From contig WTJY01000174.1 of NCBI GenBank assembly GCA_011524645.1, positions 1 through 52,240 on the forward strand: a stretch of DNA of 52,240 nucleotides. Direction: 5' to 3'. Of the stretch, positions 25,211 to 33,621 are shown piece by piece (position 1 is the first letter of the stretch; each line of letters opens with the position of its first letter). This stretch comes from Anaerolineales bacterium (GTDB taxonomy: Bacteria; Chloroflexota; Anaerolineae; Promineifilales; Promineifilaceae). The notes below the pieces were generated by a model that ran no database searches, was not told where the DNA came from, and saw only the letters and a program-made list of their open reading frames with translations. A program made the position numbers and the translations under genes.

Positions 25211-25848
25211 AACAAATCACTGCCCGAGAGCTCCGCTTCTAAACCATTCCACAGGGCACGTAATTTAGACAGCCTCTTTTTTGCCGCATTCTTGGCCGGT
25301 TTGGTGTGCATGCTGGCGACCGTTTTCTCTTGCCAATCTGGGCGACGTCCCAATTCGATAAACTCGCCACTGGTCATCCCTTTTTTGCGGGATCGTGCTA
25401 AATCCCCAGCTAGCCCATGGAATGCGGCCGTTAGCCCGATTTTTGAGAGCTTGTCCGCATCCCATAAAATTTGGGCATGTAAATCGGTCAATGGCTCATC
25501 TAGCCATAATCCCATATGTTGCTCAATCGCGTGGGCCACCGCTTCGATCTTATGTTCAGGGAAATCGGTGAGCCGTAAAAACGTGCGTGCGAATCGTCCC
25601 CCTTCTTGGGGGTGTCGCTCTTTCGCTTCATATTTCTTGATATCATGGAGCCAAGCGGCCGCTTCGGCGATCTCAACATCTCCACCAACTTGTTCCGCTA
25701 AACGAACCGATAAGGTGACAACCGCTTGTACATGTTCCCATCGGTAATAAAAACAGGGCTGTTCTGTCTTGCACTTTTTGACTGTTTCCAATTCTGCGGC
25801 CGTTTTCATTACCTGCTGTACCGCTTCGCGCCATGATCGTTTTTTCAT
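25207..25848 (-). CDS. HD-domain phosphohydrolase
   Basis: A 213-residue soluble protein with the HD-family metal pattern: His39, His68-Asp69 (WLHDIKK), His106/His111 and Asp130. HD enzymes hydrolyse phosphate esters, often of nucleotides. The ATGA overlap with the downstream phosphomutase-like gene suggests they act together, perhaps as a nucleotide or sugar phosphate cleaning pair; this is inference. The ribosome site GGAAG lies seven bases before ATG 25848. There is no signal peptide or membrane segment. The substrate is unknown. Confidence 0.8.
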   Translation of the reverse strand: MKKRSWREAVQQVMKTAAELETVKKCKTEQPCFYYRWEHVQAVVTLSVRLAEQVGGDVEIAEAAAWLHDIKKYEAKERHPQEGGRFARTFLRLTDFPEHKIEAVAHAIEQHMGLWLDEPLTDLHAQILWDADKLSKIGLTAAFHGLAGDLARSRKKGMTSGEFIELGRRPDWQEKTVASMHTKPAKNAAKKRLSKLRALWNGLEAELSGSDLL

Positions 25849-25930
25849 TTTGCTGCTTCCGATTGTTCGTTGAATAGTTACCTTTTAGCCTTTTAATGGA
25901 AACCAAGGAGATTGACATAAAAACAAGTTT

Positions 25931-26032
25931 GTTTTACGCCCCTCCTATCAGGAGGGGCCGGGGGAGGTGGAATTCAAAGGAATTTTCCCCTCTCCCCCAG
26001 CCCCTCTCCCTCAAGGGAGAGGGGAGCAAAAC
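25931..26032. repeat. C-tract/G-tract hairpin repeat
   Basis: This carries the same motif order as the repeats at 20567, 28668 and 28950, with paired ends GTTTTACGCCCCTCC and GAGGGGAGCAAAAC. It lies between the HD gene and the PBP gene and may form a strong hairpin on either strand. Confidence 0.7.
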
Positions 26033-26088
26033 AGTGTGAGTTTGCAACTTCTTGAAACACATAAAGAGCCATCTTTTATATCTCTTCT

Positions 26089-28317
26089 CTACTTCCAAGG
26101 ATATGGGGTGAGTGGCTGAATATTATAATAAAGTTCGACCACGCGCCGAAAAATCGGGGCGGCGACTTCCGACCCTTCACCGGCATTTTCCATGATGACG
26201 ACGATAGCGATTTCCGGCTGTTCGATCAACTCCCCATCGGTCATGGTGTAGGGTTCACTGGGGGCATACCCCATAAACCAAGCGTGCGGCGTCGGTTGAG
26301 GGGTTTGGGCTGTCCCTGTTTTACCGGCCGTAGGGACTCGCAGCCCTTCCATTGCGAACGTAGCGGTACCGCTACGGCCGCTCGTAACCTCATTTAGGGC
26401 CGCTTGCACAGAAGCCATTGTGTTGGTGTCCATCGGGGCCAAGCCGTTGACTTGGGCTGGCATCTTTTCTTCCGGTGCGCCCCCCCCTTCACCGATGCGA
26501 TCGACGAGACGTGGGGTGTATATCGTTCCCCCATTGGCGACCGAGGCGATCACTTGGGCCATTTGTAGCGGGGTAGCGGTGACATACCCCTGCCCGATCG
26601 CCATATTAACCGCATCCCCCGGTACCCAGCCCCCTTCGGCCGTGTTTAATGGCTTCCATTCAGGGTCGGGAATGCTACCGGCTGCATCGCTAATGCCGAT
26701 CACGCCGGTTGAACTGCCCAAACCGAACTCCCGCGCGATATTGGGAAAAAAGAAGGAATCTTCGATTTCCATGTTTAAGCCCGCATCGTAAAAACAGGTA
26801 TTGCAAGAGACAACCAACGCTTGACTCATGCTGACATAGCCATGCCCCCCTTCACGCCAATCTGTTTTGATAAAATTTTCCCCTAAGCGATCCCATGACC
26901 CGAGGGAGTTATAGCGGGTTTCTGCGGTATATAATCCGCTACGGACAGCGGCCGCCAGTGTGACCACCTTAAATGTCGAACCGGGTGGGTAACCGCTTTG
27001 CGCCGCCCGATTGAGCAACGGGTTAGTCGGATCAGAAAATGCGGCCGCCAAACGATCTTCATTATCTGGCCGTGTAATATCAAAAATAGTTGGGTCATAA
27101 GTCGGGTAGCTGGCCATAGCCAAAACCGCTCCATCTTGCGGATTTAGGACAACCACCGCCCCTCGGTTCCCTACGGGATGGCTCAACGCCGCCTCCGCTA
27201 GGGCCGCTTCAACGGCGCGCTGAAAGTCGGCGTCAAACGTGGCATACACGCTTCGTGCCCGACGTGGCTCCGCTTCGGCGACCGTTGTGACATATTGCCC
27301 ATCTGTCGTCAGCACATTGAGAATCCCGCCGCGTACCCCGCTTAGATAATCTTCTCCCCATGCCTCTAATCCGGTTAAACCGACCCGGCTTTCTGGGTTA
27401 TAACCGGCCGCTAAATAGTCGTTGAGCAACACCCCCGGAATCGCCCCGATATAGCCGACCGCGTGTGGGGCGATCGGGCTATAGACGCGGGTTAAGCGAT
27501 CATCGGCGACAAGACCGGCCGCTAGAAACGGCTGTAACGTCTCATAATTTTCCTGCATCGCCTCACTAGATATATCTCCCAACGGGACATACCAATCGGC
27601 TTGCGCGGCCGCATATTTTTCTTGAATTTGCTCCGGAGTCAGATTAAGCAATGGGCTAATCGTGGCGAGCAGTCCCGCTTCATCTTCGATCCGCCCCGGT
27701 ACCACGCCTAGCAGAATCGACGAGCCTTGATAGGCCAACGCTTTCCCATTGACATCATAAATATTGCCACGTGAAGGGGCTTTGTAATCGAGTACCAACT
27801 TATGACCACCGGTTAATTCGGGCAAAATCAGCCCTTCATGCCAAATAACTCCCCAACGGCCGTTGGCAAAGGCCAGATCGACGGAATGGGTTCGTTCAAT
27901 CGGTCCTAACACGGCCGTGTCCCAGATCACCTGTACTTGAAACGAACCGCGCGCCCCTTCTTGCGAGGCGGCTAGCGGCTGAATCCGGATCGCTTCGACG
28001 GTTGCTGTCCGCATGGCGGTTTCGTATTGGGTGACGAAGGTATTGTTATCAACCAATGCCTGACTCTGCGGTGAGAGCAAGCTGTACATACCGATAATGT
28101 CCCCCTTGGCCCATGCTTGATAAAAGGTCTGGCCGATCTCGGCCGCGCCCCCCGGTACAGGGGTTGGGGTTGAAATGTCCTCAGTCGGTAACGGGGTTAG
28201 GGTAACGGCAAATGGGTCGGCGTTGGGGAGGGTGAATTCTGGGGTACAAGCGACCGTGGTGATGAGCAGAACGGCCGTTAATAGGATCAGTGTGAAACGT
28301 TGTGCTAGTCGAATCAT
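26089..28317 (-). CDS. Class B penicillin-binding protein with NTF2-like (MecA-N type) domain, lipoprotein
   Basis: A 742-residue murein transpeptidase that would cross-link peptidoglycan outside the membrane. Residues 1-23 are a hydrophobic signal ending TTVAC, a plausible lipobox with Cys24 as lipid anchor. Residues 58-165 look like the NTF2-like MecA-N domain, followed by the PBP dimerisation domain (GNIYDVNGKALAYQG). The transpeptidase domain has all three motifs: S447-TFK (SxxK), S504-CN (SxN) and K666-TG (KTG). So it is intact and likely active. It stands alone with repeats on both sides. The MecA-N layout recalls PBP2a-type enzymes, some with low beta-lactam affinity; whether that holds here cannot be read from sequence. 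Confidence 0.9.
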   Translation of the reverse strand: MIRLAQRFTLILLTAVLLITTVACTPEFTLPNADPFAVTLTPLPTEDISTPTPVPGGAAEIGQTFYQAWAKGDIIGMYSLLSPQSQALVDNNTFVTQYETAMRTATVEAIRIQPLAASQEGARGSFQVQVIWDTAVLGPIERTHSVDLAFANGRWGVIWHEGLILPELTGGHKLVLDYKAPSRGNIYDVNGKALAYQGSSILLGVVPGRIEDEAGLLATISPLLNLTPEQIQEKYAAAQADWYVPLGDISSEAMQENYETLQPFLAAGLVADDRLTRVYSPIAPHAVGYIGAIPGVLLNDYLAAGYNPESRVGLTGLEAWGEDYLSGVRGGILNVLTTDGQYVTTVAEAEPRRARSVYATFDADFQRAVEAALAEAALSHPVGNRGAVVVLNPQDGAVLAMASYPTYDPTIFDITRPDNEDRLAAAFSDPTNPLLNRAAQSGYPPGSTFKVVTLAAAVRSGLYTAETRYNSLGSWDRLGENFIKTDWREGGHGYVSMSQALVVSCNTCFYDAGLNMEIEDSFFFPNIAREFGLGSSTGVIGISDAAGSIPDPEWKPLNTAEGGWVPGDAVNMAIGQGYVTATPLQMAQVIASVANGGTIYTPRLVDRIGEGGGAPEEKMPAQVNGLAPMDTNTMASVQAALNEVTSGRSGTATFAMEGLRVPTAGKTGTAQTPQPTPHAWFMGYAPSEPYTMTDGELIEQPEIAIVVIMENAGEGSEVAAPIFRRVVELYYNIQPLTPYPWK

Positions 28318-28487
28318 AATATCTCATGTGGCTCAACCATATTGTAACAAGTTGCCTCATTATAACCTGCTCCTTTATAAACCGTTTATTCCCCAGTAAT
28401 GTCTTACTTTTTGGTTCTTTATGCGTTTCAAGGAGCTACAAATTCAAGCGGTTTTGCTGCCCTCTCCCTTGACAAGGATTTGTGATA

Positions 28488-28542
28488 TGTCATGGTAAAA
28501 ATAGTCCACGTTACTATCGATTTGATTTAGAATGCGATTGCC
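28488..28542 (+). repeat. 55-bp dispersed repeat, copy B
   Basis: It matches 13743-13797 with three mismatches. Its right end adjoins the target duplication of the MITE at 28548, so the MITE has landed beside or in this repeat. Confidence 0.7.
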
Positions 28543-28547
28543 CTAGT

Positions 28548-28786
28548 CAATACCTTCGCCATTTTTAGATCGCTGTGACAAATAATTTGCCTTTAAGGTC
28601 AATTTGTTCCTTGAATTAAAAATATCTCGGGCTGATCGCGCAATTATTTTTAATTCGCGTCGGATCAAGAGCTCCCCTCTCCCGTTGGGAGAGGGGCTGG
28701 GGGAGAGGGTTAATCCACATCCCCCAACCCCTCCTGATAGGAGGGGGGCAAATCCAATCAGACCGTTCGCATTGGTGAAGGTATTG
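28548..28786 (+). mobile_element. 239-bp MITE, copy 2
   Basis: Terminal inverted repeats CAATACCTTCGCCAT and, reversed, CAATACCTTCACCAAT. A 6-bp direct repeat CCTAGT flanks it exactly (28542-28547 and 28787-28792). It equals 20534-20772 in length and sequence class, inverted. It encloses a C/G-tract hairpin at 28668-28747 and an AT-rich palindrome at about 28614-28656. It encodes no transposase; the open frame inside both copies is repeat-derived. Confidence 0.88.
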
Positions 28787-28949
28787 CCTAGTTGTTTGTA
28801 CTTGCTTATTTCCCACTCTAATAATAAATATATACAAAGAATAAACCCAAAAGGTTGTAAATAATGCCCCTATCAGTTATATACATACAGCTATATGCTA
28901 TAGATCGTTGGTACTATTAAATATATGGTCTTAAAAGTAACTTGTTGTT

Positions 28950-29038
28950 TTTCTCCCCCCTGTGAGAAGGGGTCGGGGAAGGTGGGTTTTATAAGTTTCC
29001 CTCTCCCCCAACCCCTCTCCCAATGGAAAAGAGAGGGC
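28950..29038. repeat. C-tract/G-tract hairpin repeat
   Basis: Fourth copy of the family seen at 20567-20650, 25931-26032 and inside the second MITE, but more diverged (ttctcccccctgtgagaag...ccctctcccccaacccctc). It is followed by AT-rich DNA up to the transporter gene. The 28318-29235 gap thus holds a dispersed repeat, a MITE and this element, and no gene. Confidence 0.65.
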
Positions 29039-29183
29039 TAGACAGATGATTTCTGAGACGATATTTTAAGTTAAACAAAAAAGAAAACTCAAGCTTGATA
29101 TACAAAAAACAGTTTTCTTAATTCGCTTTCTTCTTAACCAATTCCTCCACCTTAATACCTCGCCTTAGGCACTTCCAACTTCT

Positions 29184-29208
29184 TTCAATTCAATTCAATT
29201 CAATTCAA
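29184..29208 (+). repeat. (TTCAA)5 simple tandem repeat upstream of the ABC transporter
   Basis: Five exact copies of a 5-bp unit end 16 bases before the AGGAGA ribosome site of the transporter ATPase gene. Pentanucleotide arrays can vary by slippage, but whether this one varies is unknown. Confidence 0.8.
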
Positions 29209-29235
29209 TCAGTAAGAAAGTTTTAGGAGAGTTTT

Positions 29236-30348
29236 TTGTCTATCAACATACCATACGATGTTCGTTTAACAAATCTATCTAAAAAATATGATCAAAATGT
29301 TGCAGTTGATCATATCAACTTAGATATTAAACCCGGGACCTACTGCTGCCTATTAGGACCAAGTGGTTGTGGTAAATCATCGACATTGCGTATGATTGCA
29401 GGGCATGAAGAGGTGAGTTCAGGGGAAATCTACATCCAAGCACAAAATGTAACCCATATACCCCCCTCAAAACGAAATACGGCGATGATGTTTCAAGAAT
29501 ACGCCTTGTTTCCACATAAGACGGTTTTAGACAATGTCGCATTCGGTTTGAAAATGCGCGGCATGCGCAAAAAACAACGGCATCAAGAAGCGGAAGCTAT
29601 GCTGGATAAAATGGGGCTGGCCGACTATCTAACCCGCTATCCTGCTCAATTATCTGGGGGGCAACGGCAACGTGTCGCTTTGGCCAGAGCTTTGGTGACC
29701 AAACCGGCCGTTTTACTACTGGATGAACCCCTTTCCGCACTAGATCGCTTTGTGCGCTTACAAATGAGAGGGGAGCTTAAACGAATCCAACAAGAATTAG
29801 GATTAACATTTATTCATGTGACCCATTCACAAGAAGAGGCTTTGGCATTGGCCGATCTTATCGTTGTGATGAATGAGGGACATATTGAACAAGTGGGGTC
29901 GGCACAAAATGTATATAATCAGGCGGCAACACCGTTTGTCGCCTCATTTATTGGGGATCACAATATTTTACACGGCCGTGTCATCGCACAGGACGCTGGG
30001 TTATTAACCTTGGTTTCGACCTCCGGCACACAGCAACAGCAATATCAATTACATGGACAGGCTGAAGTAGGCTCATCCGTCTCTTTTATGATCAGAGCGG
30101 ACCACATCGTCTGGCAACCGGAGGAATCAGATACAACAGAAAGCTCCAGAAGCAATCGCTTTGAGGGTCGCGTCACTGTTGTTGAATTTGCGGGATTTTT
30201 GGTACGTATCTTTGTTACAGATGACGAAACAGGCCAATCGATCTTGGCCTATGTTCCTCACAAACAGTTCGCCACAAAACCTATACACCACAATCAAGTT
30301 ATTACGCTCCATTGGCAAATTACGGACGCCGTTCAGTTATACCAATAA
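29236..30348 (+). CDS. ABC transporter ATP-binding protein, PotA-like
   Basis: A 370-residue nucleotide-binding subunit with a start at TTG 29236, five bases after AGGAGA. Walker A GPSGCGKSS, Q-loop MFQEYALFPH, signature LSGGQRQR, Walker B LLLDEPLSALD and the H-loop (HVTHSQEEAL) are all present. A C-terminal TOBE-type domain starts near residue 240, as in spermidine/putrescine and other PotA-type importers. It energises the permeases at 31853 and 32773 and works with the lipoprotein at 30463, all on one strand. Substrate is likely an organic cation or ureide-type nitrogen compound, given the allantoinase next door; this is inferred. Confidence 0.9.
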   Translation: MSINIPYDVRLTNLSKKYDQNVAVDHINLDIKPGTYCCLLGPSGCGKSSTLRMIAGHEEVSSGEIYIQAQNVTHIPPSKRNTAMMFQEYALFPHKTVLDNVAFGLKMRGMRKKQRHQEAEAMLDKMGLADYLTRYPAQLSGGQRQRVALARALVTKPAVLLLDEPLSALDRFVRLQMRGELKRIQQELGLTFIHVTHSQEEALALADLIVVMNEGHIEQVGSAQNVYNQAATPFVASFIGDHNILHGRVIAQDAGLLTLVSTSGTQQQQYQLHGQAEVGSSVSFMIRADHIVWQPEESDTTESSRSNRFEGRVTVVEFAGFLVRIFVTDDETGQSILAYVPHKQFATKPIHHNQVITLHWQITDAVQLYQ

Positions 30349-30462
30349 ATTGAAAGACAAAACAAGGAATTGTTGGGACAGTGAACATGGCGGCTCACCA
30401 TGCTGTGGAATTTTTATTTACTGTATTGTTTATGAGAAGAGTTGAAGGAGTAAGTAAGAGAG

Positions 30463-31836
30463 ATGATTAAATTTAACAAGTCCGATAAAGAGAAGAAACA
30501 GAAAGAGGACGACAAGCTACAACTTGGACGTCGTCAATTTTTGAAAGGGTCTGGGGCCGCACTCGGGGCTGCGTTTTTGGTTGCGTGTGGGGCGGAACCG
30601 GCCGCGTCACCAACGGCCGTGCCCACAATCGTGGAAAAAGCAGCTACCGTACAAATTGTGACCAACAGCTATAAAGATGTTGTGTTGCGACAAATCGGTA
30701 CAGGTGTTTCTTCCTACAATGAAGTCCAAGAGAAAGTCATGGAAGATTTGGGCTTCACCGTGCAAATGACCGCCTTGCAAACGGATGAGAACAACCAACG
30801 AGCCATTACCCAACCGGACTCTTGGGATGTATTTGATGGAGAATATTTTAGCTTGCCACTGATTGTACCTTCCGGCAATCTCTTGGCGCTTGACACCTCT
30901 CGGATTCCCGCGTTTGATAGCATTTCACCGATCTTTACCACCGGTAAATTACGGCCCGATTCAGTCATTGCTCAAGGGACCGCGCCCCACAAAGTGATGT
31001 TTGTCGAAGGGGCTGGCTCGACCACATTTGCCACTGAACAAACTGGCTACGCCACTTTGATTCCCACCATCTACAACGCCGACACGTTAGGGTATCGCCC
31101 TGACTTAACCGGCCGTCCCATCGAAAGCTGGGCGGAGTTGTTGAATGAAGAATGGCAAGGTAAAACCGCGATCTTAGATATTCCTTCAATCGGGATTATG
31201 GATGCGGCGATGGTTGTTGAATCGGCCGGTCTAATGAGTTTTGGTGACAAAGGGAATATGACCAAAGAAGAGCTCGATCAAGTGACCGACATTTTGAAAG
31301 AGTATAAAGCGGCCGGTCAATTCCGCGCCTTCTGGAAAGACTTTAACGAATCGGTTAACCTGATGGCTTCGGGCGAAGTTGTTGTCCAATCGATGTGGTC
31401 CCCTGCCGTAACAGCGGTGAAAGCACAAGGGATCGAATGTGTTTACGCCCCATTGAAAGAAGGGTATCGCGCTTGGGGTGGTGGTATCGGCCTCAACAGT
31501 AACTTGGAAGGGGTCGCTCTGGATGCTGCCTATGAATATATTAACTGGTGGTTAACCGGCTGGGCCGGAGCGTTTGTCGGCCGTCAAGGTTACTACAGCT
31601 CTAGCCCTGAAAATGCGAAAAAATACCTGACCGAAGCCGAGTGGGACTTCTGGTATGATGGCAAGGAAGCATCGGTCGCTATGATCGATCCATTCGGAAC
31701 CGAATTAGAACCGGCCGGTGCCTTGCGTGATGGCGGTAGCTATGAAGACCGTATGGGTAGCGTTGTTGTTTGGAACTCTGTCATGGAAGAACAAGATTAC
31801 CTCGTACAAAAATGGAATGAGTTCATCGCCTCTTAA
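30463..31836 (+). CDS. ABC transporter substrate-binding lipoprotein, PotD-like
   Basis: A 457-residue extracytoplasmic binding protein. Residues near 22-42 carry a twin-arginine signal (GRRQFLKGSG, then a hydrophobic run) ending FLVACG, a lipobox, so it is probably a Tat-exported lipoprotein. The body is the family's bilobed solute-binding protein type. Ribosome site: AGGAG upstream of ATG 30463, though spacing is loose. It lies 114 bases after the ATPase and is followed by two permeases, a standard import operon order. The ligand is not readable from sequence. A 28-codon frame at 30387-30470 overlaps the start but has no support. Confidence 0.87.
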   Translation: MIKFNKSDKEKKQKEDDKLQLGRRQFLKGSGAALGAAFLVACGAEPAASPTAVPTIVEKAATVQIVTNSYKDVVLRQIGTGVSSYNEVQEKVMEDLGFTVQMTALQTDENNQRAITQPDSWDVFDGEYFSLPLIVPSGNLLALDTSRIPAFDSISPIFTTGKLRPDSVIAQGTAPHKVMFVEGAGSTTFATEQTGYATLIPTIYNADTLGYRPDLTGRPIESWAELLNEEWQGKTAILDIPSIGIMDAAMVVESAGLMSFGDKGNMTKEELDQVTDILKEYKAAGQFRAFWKDFNESVNLMASGEVVVQSMWSPAVTAVKAQGIECVYAPLKEGYRAWGGGIGLNSNLEGVALDAAYEYINWWLTGWAGAFVGRQGYYSSSPENAKKYLTEAEWDFWYDGKEASVAMIDPFGTELEPAGALRDGGSYEDRMGSVVVWNSVMEEQDYLVQKWNEFIAS

Positions 31837-31852
31837 TCAACAAGATCCGCTT

Positions 31853-32767
31853 ATGACGCCGGATCAACTAGATGACCATGCGAACGCGCCAAGTGTGACA
31901 CACACTTGGCGTACTCGTTCGCTTTTGCATGCGGCGAGGCCATATTTATTGGCCTCTCCTTTTGTTTTAATTCTGACTCTGTTTCTGATTTTGCCCGTCA
32001 TGGCGATCGTGGTGATTAGTTTCTGGCGTTACAGTAGCTTTGTCATGACACCCGATTTTGTTTGGGACAATTACAAGATCGTTTTTTCAGAGACCTATCT
32101 ACGCACCTTTTTAAACACATTTCGCTATGCTTTAATTGTCTGGTGCCTCACACTCGTTATCGCTTTTCCGATCTCTTATTTTCTCGCCTTCGAGATTCGT
32201 AGCAATCGCATGCGAACCGCCCTTTTCTTATTGTGTACAGTTCCCTTTTTAACCAGTAATCTCATTCGCAATATCGCTTGGATTCCGTTTCTCGGCCGTC
32301 ACGGCTTACTTAATAGCGGTTTGCTGGCGATAGGACTCATCACAGAACCGATAGAGATTTTTCTATATTCTGATGTCTCGATTATCTTGTCGATGGTCCA
32401 TATATACACCCTCTTTATGGTCGCGCCGATCTTTAATACAATGGTTCGTATCGATCATAATTTGATCGAAGCCGCCCGAGATTTAGGAGCTTCTCAATGG
32501 CGTATTTTGCGCGAAGTTATCATGCCGTTGTCCTCAACGGGTGTCATGATCGGGACGATTTTTGTGGTTTCTATGGTACTGGGTGATTTCGCGACCGTTA
32601 GCATTATGGGAGGAGGGCAACGGGCCTCGGCCGGTCTCGCCATTCGTAAAATGATTGCTAGCTTACAATACCCTACAGCGGCCGCCATGGCGGTCGTGCT
32701 GTTGATTGTGACCTTGCTATTTGTTTCGGTTTTAATGAGTTTTGTCGATGTGAAAAAGGAGCTTTAA
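31853..32767 (+). CDS. ABC transporter permease, PotB-like
   Basis: A membrane permease with about six transmembrane segments and the cytoplasmic EAA loop (EAARDLGASQWRILREVIMP) that docks with the ATPase. I chose ATG 31853; an in-frame ATG at 31817 would overlap the lipoprotein gene by 20 bases. The longest frame, back to 31718, is mostly a shadow of that gene. It heads the pair with the 32773 permease and ends five bases before it, so they are one unit. Confidence 0.87.
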   Translation: MTPDQLDDHANAPSVTHTWRTRSLLHAARPYLLASPFVLILTLFLILPVMAIVVISFWRYSSFVMTPDFVWDNYKIVFSETYLRTFLNTFRYALIVWCLTLVIAFPISYFLAFEIRSNRMRTALFLLCTVPFLTSNLIRNIAWIPFLGRHGLLNSGLLAIGLITEPIEIFLYSDVSIILSMVHIYTLFMVAPIFNTMVRIDHNLIEAARDLGASQWRILREVIMPLSSTGVMIGTIFVVSMVLGDFATVSIMGGGQRASAGLAIRKMIASLQYPTAAAMAVVLLIVTLLFVSVLMSFVDVKKEL

Positions 32768-32772
32768 GCCCC

Positions 32773-33621
32773 ATGATACCCAGCAAAAAAAAGCGTAGTC
32801 CGCTCTTTATTCCACTACTCATTTTCTTTACTATCTTCATTATCTTCCTCTATGGGCCGATTCTGACGATCATGATTCTCTCGTTTCAAGGGGAGTCGGG
32901 TGGACTTACCTTTCCGATGCGCGGGGTCAGTTTGCACTGGTTTGAAACCCTCTTTTTCGGGCAACCTCGTGTCGGTGAATTTCGAGGGCCATTTATGCGA
33001 TCATTGCTGCTGGGGACCGGTATCATGACTCTTTGTGTCGTTGTCGGCACGATGGTAGGGCAAGCATTCCGCTATAAATTTAAAGGGGCCAACTTTGTTT
33101 TCTATTTGGCGATTAGTTCTCTTGTTGTGCCTCATATTCTCATTTCGCTTGGCATCGGGGTTCTCTTTGATCAAATGGGTTGGCGTGTGCGCTGGTACAC
33201 TTCGGGGCTTGGTGCCCATTTGACTTGGACCCTGCCATTTGCTCTGCTAATTGTTTTGGCGATTTTTAACCGTTTTGACAAATCAATTGAAGAAGCTGCG
33301 CGTGATTTGGGTGCAGGGGAGTGGGTGACATTCCGTGAAGTGGTCTTGCCCTTAATTTTGCCGGGGTTGATCGGTGTCGGGCTTTTCGGCTTTACGATGT
33401 CTTATGATGAGTTTGCCCGCTCGGCCGTGACGATGGGGGAGTTCAACACACTGCCTTTAGAGATTTATGGGATGACATCAAACGCGACCGACCCGACCTT
33501 GTACGCGTTTGGTACGGTTACAACGGTTCTTTCTTTGGCGATGATCTTAAGCTTTTTAGTCGTGACCAAGGTCTTACAAAATCGGGCCGATAAACGAAAA
33601 GAAAAGGTTAACGCGGATTAA
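32773..33621 (+). CDS. ABC transporter permease, PotC-like
   Basis: A 282-residue permease with about six transmembrane segments and an EAA loop (EEAARDLGAGEWVTFREVVLP). It pairs with the PotB-like subunit in the membrane and is driven by the PotA-like ATPase. Its stop TAA (33619-33621) overlaps the stop of the convergent allantoinase gene: the two share the palindrome TTAA at 33618-33621. Confidence 0.88.
   Translation: MIPSKKKRSPLFIPLLIFFTIFIIFLYGPILTIMILSFQGESGGLTFPMRGVSLHWFETLFFGQPRVGEFRGPFMRSLLLGTGIMTLCVVVGTMVGQAFRYKFKGANFVFYLAISSLVVPHILISLGIGVLFDQMGWRVRWYTSGLGAHLTWTLPFALLIVLAIFNRFDKSIEEAARDLGAGEWVTFREVVLPLILPGLIGVGLFGFTMSYDEFARSAVTMGEFNTLPLEIYGMTSNATDPTLYAFGTVTTVLSLAMILSFLVVTKVLQNRADKRKEKVNAD

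Noticed and set aside
28604-28864. 86-residue ORF (and the inverted one at 20531-20716) of Pro/Gly-rich sequence
   Set aside because: Both lie within the two MITE copies and translate the C/G-tract palindrome, so their similarity comes from the repeat, not from protein selection.
30387-30470. 28-codon ORF overlapping the start of the substrate-binding protein gene
   Set aside because: It resembles a possible leader peptide by position, but it has no amino-acid bias, no associated terminator, and only overlaps the ribosome site of the next gene.
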